In this document: piece by piece, positions 1 to 12,412 of the stretch | How the letters are laid out: the number at the start of each line of letters is the position of its first letter | Position numbering within the stretch: position 1 is the stretch's first letter | Assembly: GCA_002110485.1 (NCBI GenBank) | Contig: MOWL01000047.1 | Location: forward strand, 434,001 to 498,000 | Source: Emergomyces orientalis | Taxonomy: Eukaryota; Ascomycota; Eurotiomycetes; Onygenales; Ajellomycetaceae | Length of the DNA stretch: 64,000 bases | Reading direction: 5' to 3' | Notes under the pieces: model-generated | What the model was told of the DNA's origin: nothing | Seen by the model: the letters and a program-made list of their open reading frames with translations, nothing else | Database searches by the model: none | Position numbers and translations under genes: made by a program

Positions 1-2040
1 CGACCAGTGCCATGACCCACAGATAGACCGTTCATCATGATTCAAGAACAGCCTCTTGGGGGTTAAAACTTTTTAGCTGGCGGCTGCAATTCTCCCCACT
101 GGTGACCATCCCTGATCTCGAAATCGAAAGCCAACAGACCCAGGATTTGGTCAGAACCTCAGGAGTGCACTGCGCCACCAGGAGGTCTGTTGGAGTCGTT
201 GGAGTAACGAAAACGCCCTGGCGGCCGGCGGCTGCATGAGTCTGAACAAACAAAGATAAAAAGGAGGAAAAAATAAACCTGGGAGGAATTTAGGTAAGAC
301 GCCGTCAGCTTAGCCTTCGCCACGCCTTTCCTATTTGGGATAGACATGGATCAGCCGCATGCCAAGGCCCAAGGTACCATTCGGCCAGACGTATGTATTT
401 CACAGCTCTATTTTCTATGTAAAGATACCTTGGGACAGTTAGAGGAAACAAGCAAGGCCTTGGAGAGACATCCATCCATCCATGTCTGGTGTCTCCATAT
501 AGCGTACTCCTCGTCATCTTAGGCCCCCTTGGCGTGATATCAAAACCAGTCAGCGTGTGAGACTCCGCTTCGCCTCCTTGCTCCTTGGGGAGGGAATAAT
601 AAAGCTCTTGGGCCAGTTGTCAGACTCGCTGGCTGACATCTCGAATCCATGGCTCATGGGATCTGGAAAAACGTGGCTTGAGATATCGGACCAACCCAAA
701 TGTCAGAAAGATAAATCCTTTCGCGCCCGGAACAATAATATTTCCACCCCCCTCAGAGGACGATGCAAGTCAACTCCCAGAAGCCATGTAACACCCCACC
801 TTTCGGCTGGTGATGCGCACATGTTGGAAAAAAACCCGCAGGAACCTGAGTTTTTAGATTTTTTTTACCCGAAATCTATAATTAGCAACAGCTTTTACCC
901 ACTGATCATCCATCCAGCTTTTCAAGGGGGTAAAAGAAAGCTTGCGTCTCCCTGAATATGTCAATTATTAATGGATGAATTCAAATATACCATGGGCGCG
1001 CGGGGGTACATAAACGCAGCTCTACTTGGAGGGGCATAACTCTTTGCAGGGGCTGGCCTGTTGATGTATGTAGAGTACGGCACCGCGAGACAATTGTTTT
1101 AAATATAGCCAGCCACCAGTGGATATGAACAGAACTATAAATTCACGGATCTGTGTGCCTTAACTCCCAAATTCTTAAGCCTTGCAGCAGGTTACATGGA
1201 GAGGGTCGGCTCCGAATTGGAGATAAATAACAGCTGGGCTGAAACCGTTCGAAACCGGCCCGCTGCCAAACACATTACCATTCTCGCCAGATTCATAGGA
1301 GTAAAGAAGGAAGAGGATATTGTATCTCGCTTCCTAACTATAACTCTTTCCATTTCTGCTATCTTGATTCTTGTCACTCAAATTTTGAAACCAACCATGA
1401 AATTCATCTGAAATCTCTAGCTATGCAGAAATGACTGGAACAACTCCTCTTTAAATACTATAGTTATGAATTGCGTATCTGATCATATCGGACTGTAAAA
1501 TAGAAGCTCACTCCTCAATAGTTTGGATGATGCTGCGTTCTATCTGCTGATATGCATTTGATACACCTCTTCGCTCCATTCTCTAATTTGTCTTTTCTTG
1601 GGGCCATTGGATCCATTTTTGTTAATACATGATTAAAAATGTGCAGAAAATTAAAAGAAATGAAGGAAAGAAAGAATGGAAGAATGGAAGAATGGAAGAA
1701 TGAAAGAAGATGGGAAAGAAAAATATAAATAAATCCCTTCATTCCACTACTGGCCTTTAAAAAACACTGATGACGAAGAAAATGGCAGCCGATCAAGCCA
1801 ATTGAGCACCTGAAAAATAACACGCAGTCAATCAATCAAATTAGCGACTCAACATCCTCATCATATATCGTTGCAGGAGGAAACATTCATGACAATTTCC
1901 ATCATACAAACCTAACCACACGCCTAACACTATCGAATGCGGACCAAAAAAAAAAAAAAAAAAAAAAAGGAAAAGGAAAAAAGAAGGTAAGAAAAAGGAA
2001 GGGAAGGAAAGGGAGGGAATCACACGAGACAACACTCGTC
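1..2040. other. No supportable gene
   Basis: Only short, unconnected reading frames occur here. A 71-codon frame at 1196-1411 (+) ends in a hydrophobic stretch, but I see no splice context or family resemblance. Purine-rich GAAT/GGAA repeats lie near 1670-1720 and an A-tract at 1947-1968. I treat the stretch as intergenic. Confidence 0.5.
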
Positions 2041-2044
2041 AACA

Positions 2045-2980
2045 TACCATCATAGCCTGCACAGCCGAAACGTCAACTCCATACGACGTCTCCCTATCCC
2101 CATCCCCCTTCGTCAAATTATACATCCCCAACACATCCACCCCAAGCTCTTATGCCACCCTGCTCGTCTCAGCTATGTACCGCCACAAACCCGCTCGTAT
2201 GCGTGTATATTTCCGCATGGTCACTATGCTGGTTTTCGCTATCGCCAGCAGCAGCAGCGGTGTTTATGACGATGCGGATCTGTATGGCGGTGGGAACGAA
2301 GGTGCGCCCCCTGCGCTGATGGGCCGATCCAGAGAAAGCGCGTTGTTAGTCGGGTGCTGGTACTGTTTTTGTTACTGGTGTTTGAGAGGGAGATCCATTT
2401 TGTCATGCTCTTTATGGTTGCTATGGGGGAGGTGGAACTGCTGGTGAAGAGGAAGGTGTGGGTTATGGCGGGTGGCTTTTGGGTGGGCGGGGTGGTGTTT
2501 GACGTTTGTTGTTACTGTTGTTGTAATTTTGGTTGTGCCTGTAGCTGTGCCAGTGCCTGTGCTTGCGGTTGGGGTTGCGGTTGTGGCTGTTGGGGAGGAG
2601 GAAGTTATTGAAAATTGTTCATGGGGATTCGGATCCCGGCGCAGATAGGAAGAAAAGAGAAAAAAAAGTAATGAAAGGCAAACGTCCACTTAATCCTCAA
2701 CCCTCGTATCTGGAACCTCATCTCAAACTGCAGCAGTACCCCCATGACCAGCATCGCCACCAACATCGCCAACCAGCAAATATCCCTCTCCCTGGCCCCT
2801 ATTCACATTATGAAACATGCCCAGAAACAGCAGCATGGTAACATAGAACATGTATATGACCCCGAATATCCAGATACACGCGGTGATTTTGTACGTGATG
2901 TGCCTTAGCGAAAAAGTATTGTCGCAACCAGCTCTCTTTTTGTTGATATTCTCCGCCGCCCGGGGTACCTCCTCCTCCAC
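2045..2980 (-). pseudogene. Possible decayed membrane-protein gene
   Basis: On the minus strand, 2723-2980 encodes a strongly hydrophobic segment (IWIFGVIYMFYVTMLLFLG) that looks like a transmembrane helix. Between about 2350 and 2045 one frame reads like protein-coding sequence (for example RKYTRIRAGLWRYIAETS and then ELGVDVLGMYNLTKG) and ends at a good GTATGT donor near 2047. That frame carries two in-frame TAA stops (near 2255 and 2148) and I cannot join it to the hydrophobic part by plausible introns. I do not recognise the family. It may be a broken gene, or a real gene whose intron structure I failed to resolve. Confidence 0.25.
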
Positions 2981-2989
2981 CCTTCGATG

Positions 2990-5127
2990 GCGGAGGGGAC
3001 ATTGATTTTTCTTCTTCTTTTGCTAGCGACTATTGGAGCATCTGGTAGTTCTGGATGGGTGGGTTTAGCGCAAAGATTGCGCTTTCAGGGCAGATTTCTG
3101 TATCAGAACTTAGTTTTGTCAACGACACTTATAATGATGATGGGGGAGAGAGAGAGAAATAATCAAAGCCAAGTTGCAAGGTAAGGGATAATAGAAAGGT
3201 ATGCCTCATGAAAACAGAAAACGAATAAAAGCTGAACTGGGAAAGATGGATAGATGGACGAGGATATCTGTTTGATGTAGCTTGTCAATGCAAAATAATT
3301 TTATAATATAATATCAGAAAGATTTGTATACAAAGAAAATAAGCCCACAAAACGCAGCTGAAATTTGAGTTGAAGAGAAAAGAATAGTTAAACAAGAGCT
3401 CATATTATTGGTGCTTTTACTTCTTTGTTTCTTTCTCAGTTTTAAGAATAATATATACTCTTATATATTTTCCACCCAGGTCAGAAATTGCTGTCATGGT
3501 TCTTATAACAAGAATTGTTATCACAACAGCCTGAGTCCTGCCATATAATATATCAGGAATAGAGAAGGCAATCAGCGCACGAAACCCGAGGGAAAATAAC
3601 CATTTATGGCCTCCAATTCTTAATACTCAATATATGGGTATAGAAATAACAGAAGAAAAAAAAACAATGGGCCAGGTATAAAACATGGCGCGTCAAAGAA
3701 CATATTCTCCAGATTTGCTGGAAGTTGTGCCAGTGGGGATGGGTCGTTTGGTGAGTTTGATGAGTATTCTTCACCAACCCATAGGCCAAAGAAATAGGAA
3801 GAGAAAATTAAAACTCATAACAAGAGCTTTTGAGTCCCTTATGTATCACCTCTCCTTTTTCGTACGCGATTTCAATTTCACCGGGGCCCAGGTGCCGAAT
3901 CATTGTCTTTTTTTTCTTTTTTCTTTTTCTTTTCTTTTTCTTTTCTTCTTTTGAAACAGCAGTGCAATACATTGAAAGGCACAGATAATAAATGGCGGGG
4001 AAGCATGCTAGGTAGTTAGTTATGTGACGAGGCTGCAGAAACGAAGATCATACCCCTGTTGGATAAATCGGCGGGATAAGGGAGAATGACGTCGTGCCTG
4101 AGAGCTTGAGAGCCAGAGCACGAATTAAACACAGTTATTGTCAATTACTGGTGGTATCTGCTGTGTGTGCTCTATCTTCCAGGTCTCTTTTCCAGTGTTC
4201 TTCTTCTTCTTCTTCTTGTTGGTCGTTCGTCGTGGTACTTTTATGCTTTTTTTTCTCTCACGCCATCCCTTTCCTAAAGCGGGATAGGGCTCGGCCGCCA
4301 TGTGACTCGCTGGTATTTATTCTTGTGCCATCTATTACGGGGTAAATTACGCGGCGATCAGTAGCAACATGTATCGTTTACCCAAAGTCTCTTCTACTTA
4401 ACAGCTATGTAACAAGTACTATGGACATTGGCAGCTACAGGCACATGAACCCATCCCAGTAATACAGCTTGCTTTCCTCTCTTTTTTTTCACGGGCCAAT
4501 CTCGGGATCGTGGGGCATACGAGAGGTACCTCGTCCGCCACCCATCCCAGTGTGACGCATCAGGTACCGGCGATACAGCTCTGGAACAGTCAAACTCTCA
4601 ACTCCTCAACCTCAATCTCTTCGTTTCCTTGCTCTATAACTTATGCAAACTTATATGTCAGATATATATATATATATATACGTATACATATACACACACT
4701 TGTGACTAGACGTCGAATACAATAGATATACCCGGTAATAGCTCGATAACCGCCAGCCAATACACCTCCGCCATCCACCCGCTTGGCCGCATCCCCCCCT
4801 ACCTCGGCATCGCTGTCCCTGCTCTCAGTCATCGTTAATGCTGGTGGGGAGCTCCGTTCTCCTCCGAACCTCTGCATTCATTCATTCATTGATTCATTCG
4901 CTCTTCTAACAACTTACGACTGGACTGCTATTATTTATTACTATTACTGCTGCTACCACTAGAACTAGAACTAGACCTAGTCTTCTTATCACGCAGCATC
5001 TTCTTCCTCTGCCCACGCTTCACCTTCTTCCTCCGTTCCCCTCCCCCCTCTCTCCTCCCTCCTCCTCCACCCCTCGAGGCATTCTGAAACTCATTCCCCA
5101 CGGTGCCTGCAAACCCCAATTGGCATC
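2990..5127. other. Intergenic region upstream of the PDK-type gene
   Basis: No convincing coding sequence. It contains pyrimidine tracts (about 3905-3950), a CTT run near 4200, a TA microsatellite at about 4662-4682 and C-rich stretches just before 5128 that probably form the promoter and 5' leader of the kinase gene. Short frames here are low-complexity shadows. Confidence 0.5.
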
Positions 5128-6798
5128 ATGTGGAGGGCTTCGGACCGCCTGATGGAGACCATCCGTCATTATGCCTCGTTTCCCGCCACGGGTGTCTCCC
5201 TCAGGCAAATGGTCCAGTTTGGCGACAGACCGTCAACGGGTGTGTTAATCCTTCTTTTTTTTTTAAATCTCAAGAATTGAGTTATTATATACATTTATAT
5301 ATGTTACCCATCAATTTACTAACTTGTTTGCGAAATTACTGACCATCGTCGCTGCGATTCAGGAACCCTCTTTCGTGCCTCACAATTCTTGTCTGAAGAG
5401 CTCCCCATCCGTCTTGCGCACCGTGTCCAGGAGCTGGGTGACCTTCCAGATGGCTTGAATGAAATGCCTTCCATAAGAAAAGTCCGCGATTGGTATGCGC
5501 AGTCATTTGAGGTATGAATTGATTGATTTCGATTTTGATTTTGATTTTGCTGTGGAGTTTTATATTTATATACATTTATATTCTGACTCATTGCGACGGA
5601 ACTACAGGAAATTATCACTCTCCCCCGCCCAACCCTTTCACAAGAAGTCAGAGCTCGCCTCCTCCGACCTAGCAAACCCAATGGCCGGGACGTAAGGGTC
5701 CTCGAGGAAGCGACCCGCAACCCGAGCATACGCGACGACCGCTATCGATCCTCGACAACCTCAATCCTAAAAGCAAACGGCTCCCTCGCCAATAGTGGAG
5801 CCATCACTATTGGCAACGGGAACGGGAAAAGAACAGTAGCCGGGAACCGAAGATATTTCGTATCTGCCGATGATGGCCAAGAGTGGCCCCCCGAACTGAA
5901 CGAGTACAACAACAAGTTCTCCAAGACACTGCAGCACATCAAACGGCGGCATGACGGGGTTGTAACGACAGTCGCGCAAGGGATCCTGGAATACAAGCGC
6001 AAGCGCCAACGCATGCAAATAGACTCCAACATCCAATCCTTCCTAGACCGCTTCTACATGTCCCGCATTGGCATCCGCATGCTCATCGGCCAACACGTAG
6101 CCCTCACCGACCAGACACACGTCCACCACCCTAACTACGTCGGGATAATATGCACAAAAACCAACGTGCGCGAATTGGCCGAGGAGGCCATCGAGAACGC
6201 CCGGTTTGTCTGTGAAGACCACTACGGCCTCTTCGACGCGCCCAAGGTACAATTGGTCTGCAAGCCTGATTTGAATTTCATGTATGTCCCCGGCCACCTA
6301 TCGCACATGCTCTTTGAGACGTTGAAGAACTCGCTGCGTGCCGTGGTGGAGACGCATGGGGCGGAGAAAGAGGCGTTCCCGGTTACGAAGGTGATTGTTG
6401 CGGAAGGGCGGGAGGATATTACGATTAAAATCTCTGATGAGGGCGGGGGGATTCCGCGGTCGTCTATCCCGCTTGTGTGGACGTATATGTATACAACGGT
6501 TGATCAGACGCCAAATTTGGATCCGGATTTCAACAAGAGTGATTTTAAGGCGCCGATGGCTGGTTTTGGGTATGGGTTGCCGATTAGTCGGCTTTACGCG
6601 AGGTATTTTGGCGGGGATTTGAAGTTGATTAGTATGGAGGGGTGAGTGCATAAATATATCAATCCCCCGGGGTACACCCTAAATTTTTTTGATTATAACA
6701 AACAACTCTAACCCTGCAATGAACAAAAAAACAGCTACGGCACAGATGTCTACCTCCACCTAAATCGCCTTTCCTCCAGTTCCGAACCGCTTCAGTGA
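5128..6798 (+). CDS. Mitochondrial pyruvate/branched-chain dehydrogenase kinase
   Basis: Four exons (5128-5239, 5363-5511, 5608-6641, 6735-6798) give 452 residues in phase. The protein belongs to the PDK/BCKDK family, which phosphorylates and inactivates the E1 subunit of mitochondrial 2-oxoacid dehydrogenase complexes using a GHKL-type ATPase fold. Visible motifs are the N-terminal helical domain (RLMETIRHYASFPATGVSL), an N-box with ETLKNSLRA near residue 328, a G1 box DEGGGIP near 365 and a G2 box GFGYGLPISR near 406, followed by YGTDVYLHL at the end. A low-complexity Ser/Asn/Gly insert lies at about residues 120-145, as in many fungal members. The start at 5128 fits the family's N terminus, although no obvious mitochondrial presequence is visible. 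An open frame continues in phase for 100 codons after the TGA stop (see findings). Fungi carry several paralogues, so I give no symbol. Confidence 0.93.
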
Positions 6799-7098
6799 CA
6801 ATTACCGGTCATGAGGGATGGCCAGCCGCTCGTGAGCTCCTCGCAACACTTCTACCCGTTGCTACATGATACATCATCAACAGCAACAACGACAGCAACA
6901 ACCCGCTCACGAGTGGTATCCCAAGGATTGACCCCTATGAACATAGAAGCTATCCGACGTGCACGTGCCCAACAGCGCGGCATGCCCGGGGGAGGTAGTG
7001 GGAGTCGGGAGGTGTCCGAGCGTAAACAGGTGGGCGACGCGGTTAGTTTGGTTAGTGGGGAGGGGACGGAGGGGACAGAAGGGACCGGGACGGTGTGA
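6799..7098 (+). other. In-frame extension after the kinase stop codon
   Basis: Directly after the TGA stop of the dehydrogenase kinase, 99 sense codons follow in the same frame up to a TGA at 7096-7098. They contain Ser/Thr/Ala runs and a more ordinary segment (GLTPMNIEAIRRARAQQRGM). The context TGA CAA is of the weaker type for termination. This could be 3' UTR open by chance or a readthrough tail; the sequence alone cannot decide. Confidence 0.3.
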
Positions 7099-8973
7099 GT
7101 GCGGTGTGGACTGGGTTACTTTGTGGAATTCTTATTTCACAACTTGAAATGAACCCTTTTGCCCCCTCCCCCTCCCTTCCCCCTGCCCTCTCTTCCCCCT
7201 ATCTCCATCTCCTTCTCGGCTCCCCGCACCTCCGCACTCTACATATTCAAAATGGATGGGACCTGGCACACAATGAGAACAAGAAATGAGCGAAACTCCT
7301 ACCATCAAATCCGCCTTCTCTTTCTCTTTCTCCAATCTCCTATACTCCTCGTTCAACAAGTGGGTATGTAAAAGAGTGGATTATGGTATATAATACGCAT
7401 ATACTATATACATACATACTCCAGAAAAGAAAGATATAATACCAAAAACAGGGTAGAAATCACCACAAGGTGAACTCCCCCAGCGGGGGAGGGGGGAGGG
7501 GGGAGGGGGGGGGAGGGTTGTTTTACTTAAATACCATACCCATCTCCCCCACTTTCCGCCTCGCGGTACTCTCCGTCTGCGCGAAGACAGATATGTATAT
7601 GCGACACTGCTTCCACCCATAGAACCAAAGTCTACCACGGCCATCGTACGTATGACTTCGCCCGATTCCGATCTGATCCTGAAATACAGTCTAGTGCAGA
7701 GCCACCTTATTCGGAACCCATGGTCGAAGCCAGAACGATTTTTGGACGGTTCCTTCTGGAAAACTTTGACTACCTTTTTTTCCTCAAATCGAGGTTAAAA
7801 GGCCTAGACAGCTATTGGATAATGAACCGAAAATATTTGGACGTTACATGCACTGTACGAAGCCAAACACCACACACTTTCGACTCACGCTCCCCCATCG
7901 CAGAAGTCAAAAAAGAGCGGGGGGAGAAGAGGAGGAAGGAAGTTGTCGATGGGTACATGTTTTCTGTTCATGGCATAAGATAGAATTGCATTTGCATTTT
8001 CGCAATATATAGCTGAGTATATTGTATATCCATAGAACAAGAAGAAAAGCTGGCGGCCCAAATTACTAATGTAAATATATCCATACACACGTAAATAAAT
8101 AAAACTATATATGTTATATATTATACACATTAGTTATAAATGTTATCTTTTATGATCTGATTCTATGTATTTGAAGTCTATATTCTCATCTTCGTCTCTT
8201 TTCAATTCACACAAGGATGTAGATATGGATGCCGGCGAACAGGAAACCCTCAAACCTATTATTATATTCACCGCTCCTGTTAAAAATCCCTGAAAAGCAA
8301 CCCTCTCACGAGCCAATTCAAGAAAAAGACTCGAACAATCAATATCCATGGCGGGTAAATTAACAAGATAGGCAGGATCCTAGCCCCGGCGAAGTTTTAT
8401 TCTTTTCAGCTGGCACGGGACTGTTTAGGTGACTTACTATGTAGGGTCGATGGGTAATTTACCCAGCATTTTAACCACTTTCAGGGGTTTTGAACAGATC
8501 CTTTTGAAATAGGGCTGCCACTCAAAAATAATGATCTCCGCCTGGCGCCACCCCCTAAACACCTGGGGTCGCAGCGAAATAAGCTCTGCCAGATAATTTG
8601 CGGGTGGGGGGCACACTTGATGCAACAACCATTCCACTAGAATGTTTAGTGCTGAGGTCGGCTTTCTGGGGAACTGGGAATAAGATTATAAATTTCAACA
8701 AAAATTCAACCCACAATTGGCAGGCAAATCCTTGCACGGGCAGCTCGGACTTGATGCAGTCTCCGGCCTAAGTTTCCGATAAAAATAAACATGGCGATTT
8801 AAATACCAGACGGAGTATGCCCACATATGCTATGAACAAGGTGAAGCTGGGGGCAAAATGACTGAGCCAAATTCTGCCTCCTGCACTTATGCTGCTGCCA
8901 TTCCCTTGCTATACGCGAGAATCGTTTATAATCTCTACGGAACCCTCGCTATTCGTATGATCTCGCTGCTTTC
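7099..8973. other. Intergenic, with a G-rich tract
   Basis: No gene supported. It holds the likely 3' region of the kinase gene, the G-tract at 7485-7517, an AT-rich stretch at about 7980-8140 and the promoter of the MFS gene. Small frames (for example 7720-7983) have no recognisable content. Confidence 0.5.
7485..7517 (+). repeat. G-quadruplex-prone G tract
   Basis: Five consecutive G runs of 3-9 bases separated by single A residues (GGGGGAGGGGGGAGGGGGG...). The spacing meets the usual four-run quadruplex pattern on the plus strand. It lies about 690 bp past the kinase stop codon, in probable intergenic DNA. Confidence 0.7.
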
Positions 8974-10463
8974 ATGGAGCAAGTGAATAAAGATGAGAAA
9001 TCACAACTTGCCTCTGCAGAAGCGGACGGTTCTAGAAGGGAGGATGGCACTCAGCAAGACATTCCCTCGAACCCGCCACCCTCTCCTCCAGCGGAAGACT
9101 GGTTCGCATGGCAGCAAGTTCTAGGGGCTTTTTGCTTGAATCTGAATACATGGTAAAAACTTGCTCGCGATTTCGCATGGGGACCGGCAGGTGGACCTTG
9201 TTCGCCATGTCAGTAAAAATTTACTAATACGAGTAACACTGATCAACTTATCTTTAGGGGACTCATGAATGCCTATGGAGTTTTCCAAGCTTTCTATGAA
9301 CTTGAATTGCTGGCATCAAGATCTTCTTCGGACATATCGTGGATTGGCTCGACGCAAGCGTTTCTCATGTTCATCATTTCGATGGTCGTGGGACCGATCG
9401 TCGACGCAGGCTATCTGAGGTCGTTGCTTGGAATAGGATCTGTACTCACCGTTCTCGGGATTTTCATGACGAGCCTTTGCAATGAGTACTGGCAGGTCTT
9501 CCTCGCTCAGGCTATTACCATGGGTCTGGGCTTTGGTTGCCTTTACGTACCCGCTCCGACTATTGTCTCGCAATACTTCCACGCCAGTACTGCGCTTGCG
9601 ATGGGTGCATCTTCGGCAGGCAGTGCTCTCGGTATGTAGCGGGGAAATTTTTTTTCGTTTTGGTGAATGATTGTAGCCATCAATTTTCTAACCCTCCATA
9701 CGACATAGGTGGCGTAATATACCCGATTATTTTCACGCGTCTCCAGCCCCGGATAGGTTTCCCTTGGGCTACTCGAGTCCTTGGGTTTATCGTACTGGCA
9801 ACACAGCTCCTCCCCTTTATCCTCATGAAATCCAGAGCCAGCCCTACCACAAAATATAGCCTGGTAGATAGAACCGCATTCAAAGACGTACCATACATTT
9901 TGCTCAATATCGGCCTTATTTTCGGGTTTATGGGCTTCTACATTATATTCTACTACATCGAGCTATACGCACACCAAAAAAGCAGCGCATCAATAGCTCT
10001 CCAATCTTATCTACTTGTCATTATTAACGCCAGCTCTTTACCCGGCCGTCTAATCCCTGGCTATTATGCCGACAAGATGGGGTCCATCAATGTACAAACA
10101 ATTGTCGCTTTTATTGGCGCTCTATTGACATTTTGTCTCATCGCCATTAAGAATTCACCTGGACTGGTGGTCTACTGCATCATCTACGGGTTTTCTGCTG
10201 GTGCCTTCATGGGATTACCAGCCGCGGGTGTGGTGAATCTCTCATCAGATAGGAGTAAGATCGGTGCCCGACTGGGAATGACATTGGCTGTCGTGGGCTG
10301 CGGTGTCCTTGTGAGTAACCCTATTGCAGGGGCTATTCTGGGCGGTAAAGGTGGCTGGGTTGGGCTTATTGCATGGTGTGGTGCGTTGCTTACGGCTTCC
10401 TTCATTAGCATGGCCGCGAGTAGGATACGCAAGATTGGTTTTGGATTTAAAAAGGTGATATGA
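8974..10463 (+). CDS. MFS monocarboxylate-type permease
   Basis: Three exons (8974-9152, 9258-9631, 9709-10463) give 435 residues. A hydrophilic N-terminal tail of about 40 residues leads into DWFAWQQVLGAFCLNLNTWG, the usual entry to helix 1 in the fungal monocarboxylate-porter (MCT/MCH) branch of the major facilitator superfamily. About twelve hydrophobic segments follow, with the conserved WIGSTQAFLMF helix, a Gly-rich ASSAGSALGG motif at the exon 2/3 junction and a short central loop with NRTAF-like sequence (DRTAFKDVPY). Such proteins are plasma-membrane transporters of unknown organic substrates; the yeast relatives do not clearly carry monocarboxylates. The gene ends 418 bp from the tail-to-tail O-methyltransferase, so a shared small-molecule role is possible but inferred. 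The frame is intact. Confidence 0.9.
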
Positions 10464-10881
10464 TAAAATTGAGTATGGCGTTACTCATAGAATGCGTGGT
10501 GATATAGGACTTTAGCCAGTGGGGCCTTACTCTAGCCCACAACGGAGAAATTAAAAAGTTAATACAAGAAAATAACAAGGCTGATAATTCATTTGCAGAA
10601 GAGGAGCGAAAGTCCGCTTGAAAGGCGAACCTTAAGAGCCAATTTCCCAACCCGAGCCTGATATTAGTTTTCGGGTCTCTGAATAGTCTTTTTTTTTTCG
10701 TGCTCACCAAGGGTGCATGCAGCCTAACTCGCCCATCATTCGTGGATAATGATATCCCTTTTACTGGGTAAATTCTGAGCGTGTGCAAAGAAACCTAAAT
10801 TCGGGGAATGAGAATATTTATATGTTTTCTGGGGATTTCTCCTCTAGAAACAATCAAAGAGCAGCACCCAGCTTGGAAGAT

Positions 10882-12412
10882 CTATATCTTCATTGCTTCT
10901 ATAATTCCATCGCCGCCCTCATCGATCGGCTCCCAAAATTGAACCACCGTAAGTCCGGCCTTCTCCAACAGTTCACGCCACTGTTGGCTTGAGCGCTCCA
11001 TTCCGGAGTTGAAAGCCATCATTGTCATATCTAATTGTGCCTGGAACTGCGATGCTCCTTGTTCCAGAACAACCATCTCATGTAAAAGAAGTTTCGAGTA
11101 TCCTGGAGCCATTGCCGCTACAACATTTTCAAGAATCTTGAGGCAGTAAGAGTCCGACCAGTCGTGTAGGATATGGTGATAGAAGTAGACCCTGGCACCT
11201 ACAGAGGTGTTAATAGGCTGTGTATCTATCGCCTCCTTCTTCTCTATTACTGGCAAAGAAAATGGAAGGAAGAAAGAAAAGGGAGGAGAATCTTGGGAAA
11301 TTAGATGAGACCTTACCTGTCATAGGTTGCTCAGTGAAAAAATCATACGTAACCTTATCAATCGCCCTATCTAAGTCTTCAAGTCCGCCTATAACGTCCG
11401 GCAAATCTTGCAACACTAGTCTGCCCGTATTAGGAAATTTATTCATATACGCCAGCAAGTCATGACCCTTTCCTGCTCCTACATCGACAATCAGGGCCTT
11501 GTCTTGAGTTGCCCCGTCTAGAATTTGGCTCTGCACTGGGTACCAATCAACCCAATATTTCCGCGCACCCATCGTGTTGCCCATAAACGTGTTGAAATCT
11601 TTGAGCAGGGATGGTGAAGATACAATACGTTCGAAAGTGGTCTGCCTCGTGTTGAAGGCGTATTGCATGAGTCCGTCCTTGGGATCAATGGGGCAAGAAT
11701 GGCCTCGTTGAAGGAAGTAAGCTGGTGCACTTTGCATGGCGGGGACAATCAACTGGGAACTACAGGAGTAGAGAAGAAAGTAGTTAGTAATAAGAGAAAA
11801 GAAAAAGAACGAGATAAAATTCAGACCTTCTTCCAAAAATATGAAGTAAAGAACTCACATCATTCGATGGCCTGCCGCAATTTCTTCGGTGGCCATAGCT
11901 GTTGTGATGCGTGTCGCTTTCCATGTTCTTGAATCAACTTCTTCAACGAAGTGTACTGCTGATAGAGGTCGCAAAACACGGACTAGACGATTCGCTATCA
12001 GGCCTCCCGTTTGACAGGAACGCTGCAGTAGGGTCTATACTTATCAACAGCTCCTCAGCTCCGGACAGCTCCGCCAGTCTCGCAGATGTAACAGGCCCTT
12101 CCTGAACAATGTGCTCAAATAGTTTCAAATCCACAGCAATTCGCGCGCTGACAGCAATCATGGGCTTCGGAAGAGTGAGCGAAAATGTCATGAAGATCTG
12201 CAGAGAACTGGAAAGCAATGAAGACGTACTGAAAATGCCAGATCCACTGCTACATTTTCAGGCTGTTCGAGCTCGACCTTCAGCGTTTTGACTATCTGTA
12301 AAGCCTCCCTTCTTGCTTCTAAGTCCCCTTCGTTGGTAAGCCTCGAAGCAAGAGAGTTTAGCTGGGCTATGAGAGCGGCAGGTCCTTCGTTATTATTTGC
12401 AATTGAAGCCAT
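10882..12412 (-). CDS. SAM-dependent O-methyltransferase (family 2)
   Basis: Five exons on the minus strand (12412-12230, 12164-12041, 11994-11859, 11759-11317, 11198-10882) give 400 residues in phase. The N-terminal part has the dimerisation/winged-helix features of plant- and fungal-type O-methyltransferases (RIAVDLKLFEHIV, then VRVLRPLSAVHFVEE). The SAM site is VDVGAGKGHDLL near residue 235, and the catalytic His motif LHDWSDSYCLKIL lies near residue 305. Such enzymes methylate phenolic hydroxyls, often in secondary metabolism; the substrate cannot be read from sequence. Intron 1 has a weak acceptor (GAAG, at 12165); the only alternative I saw would leave an intron of about 32 bp, too short, so the exact junction is the least certain point. 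It is convergent with the MFS permease gene, and no polyketide or peptide synthetase is in the window. Confidence 0.88.
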
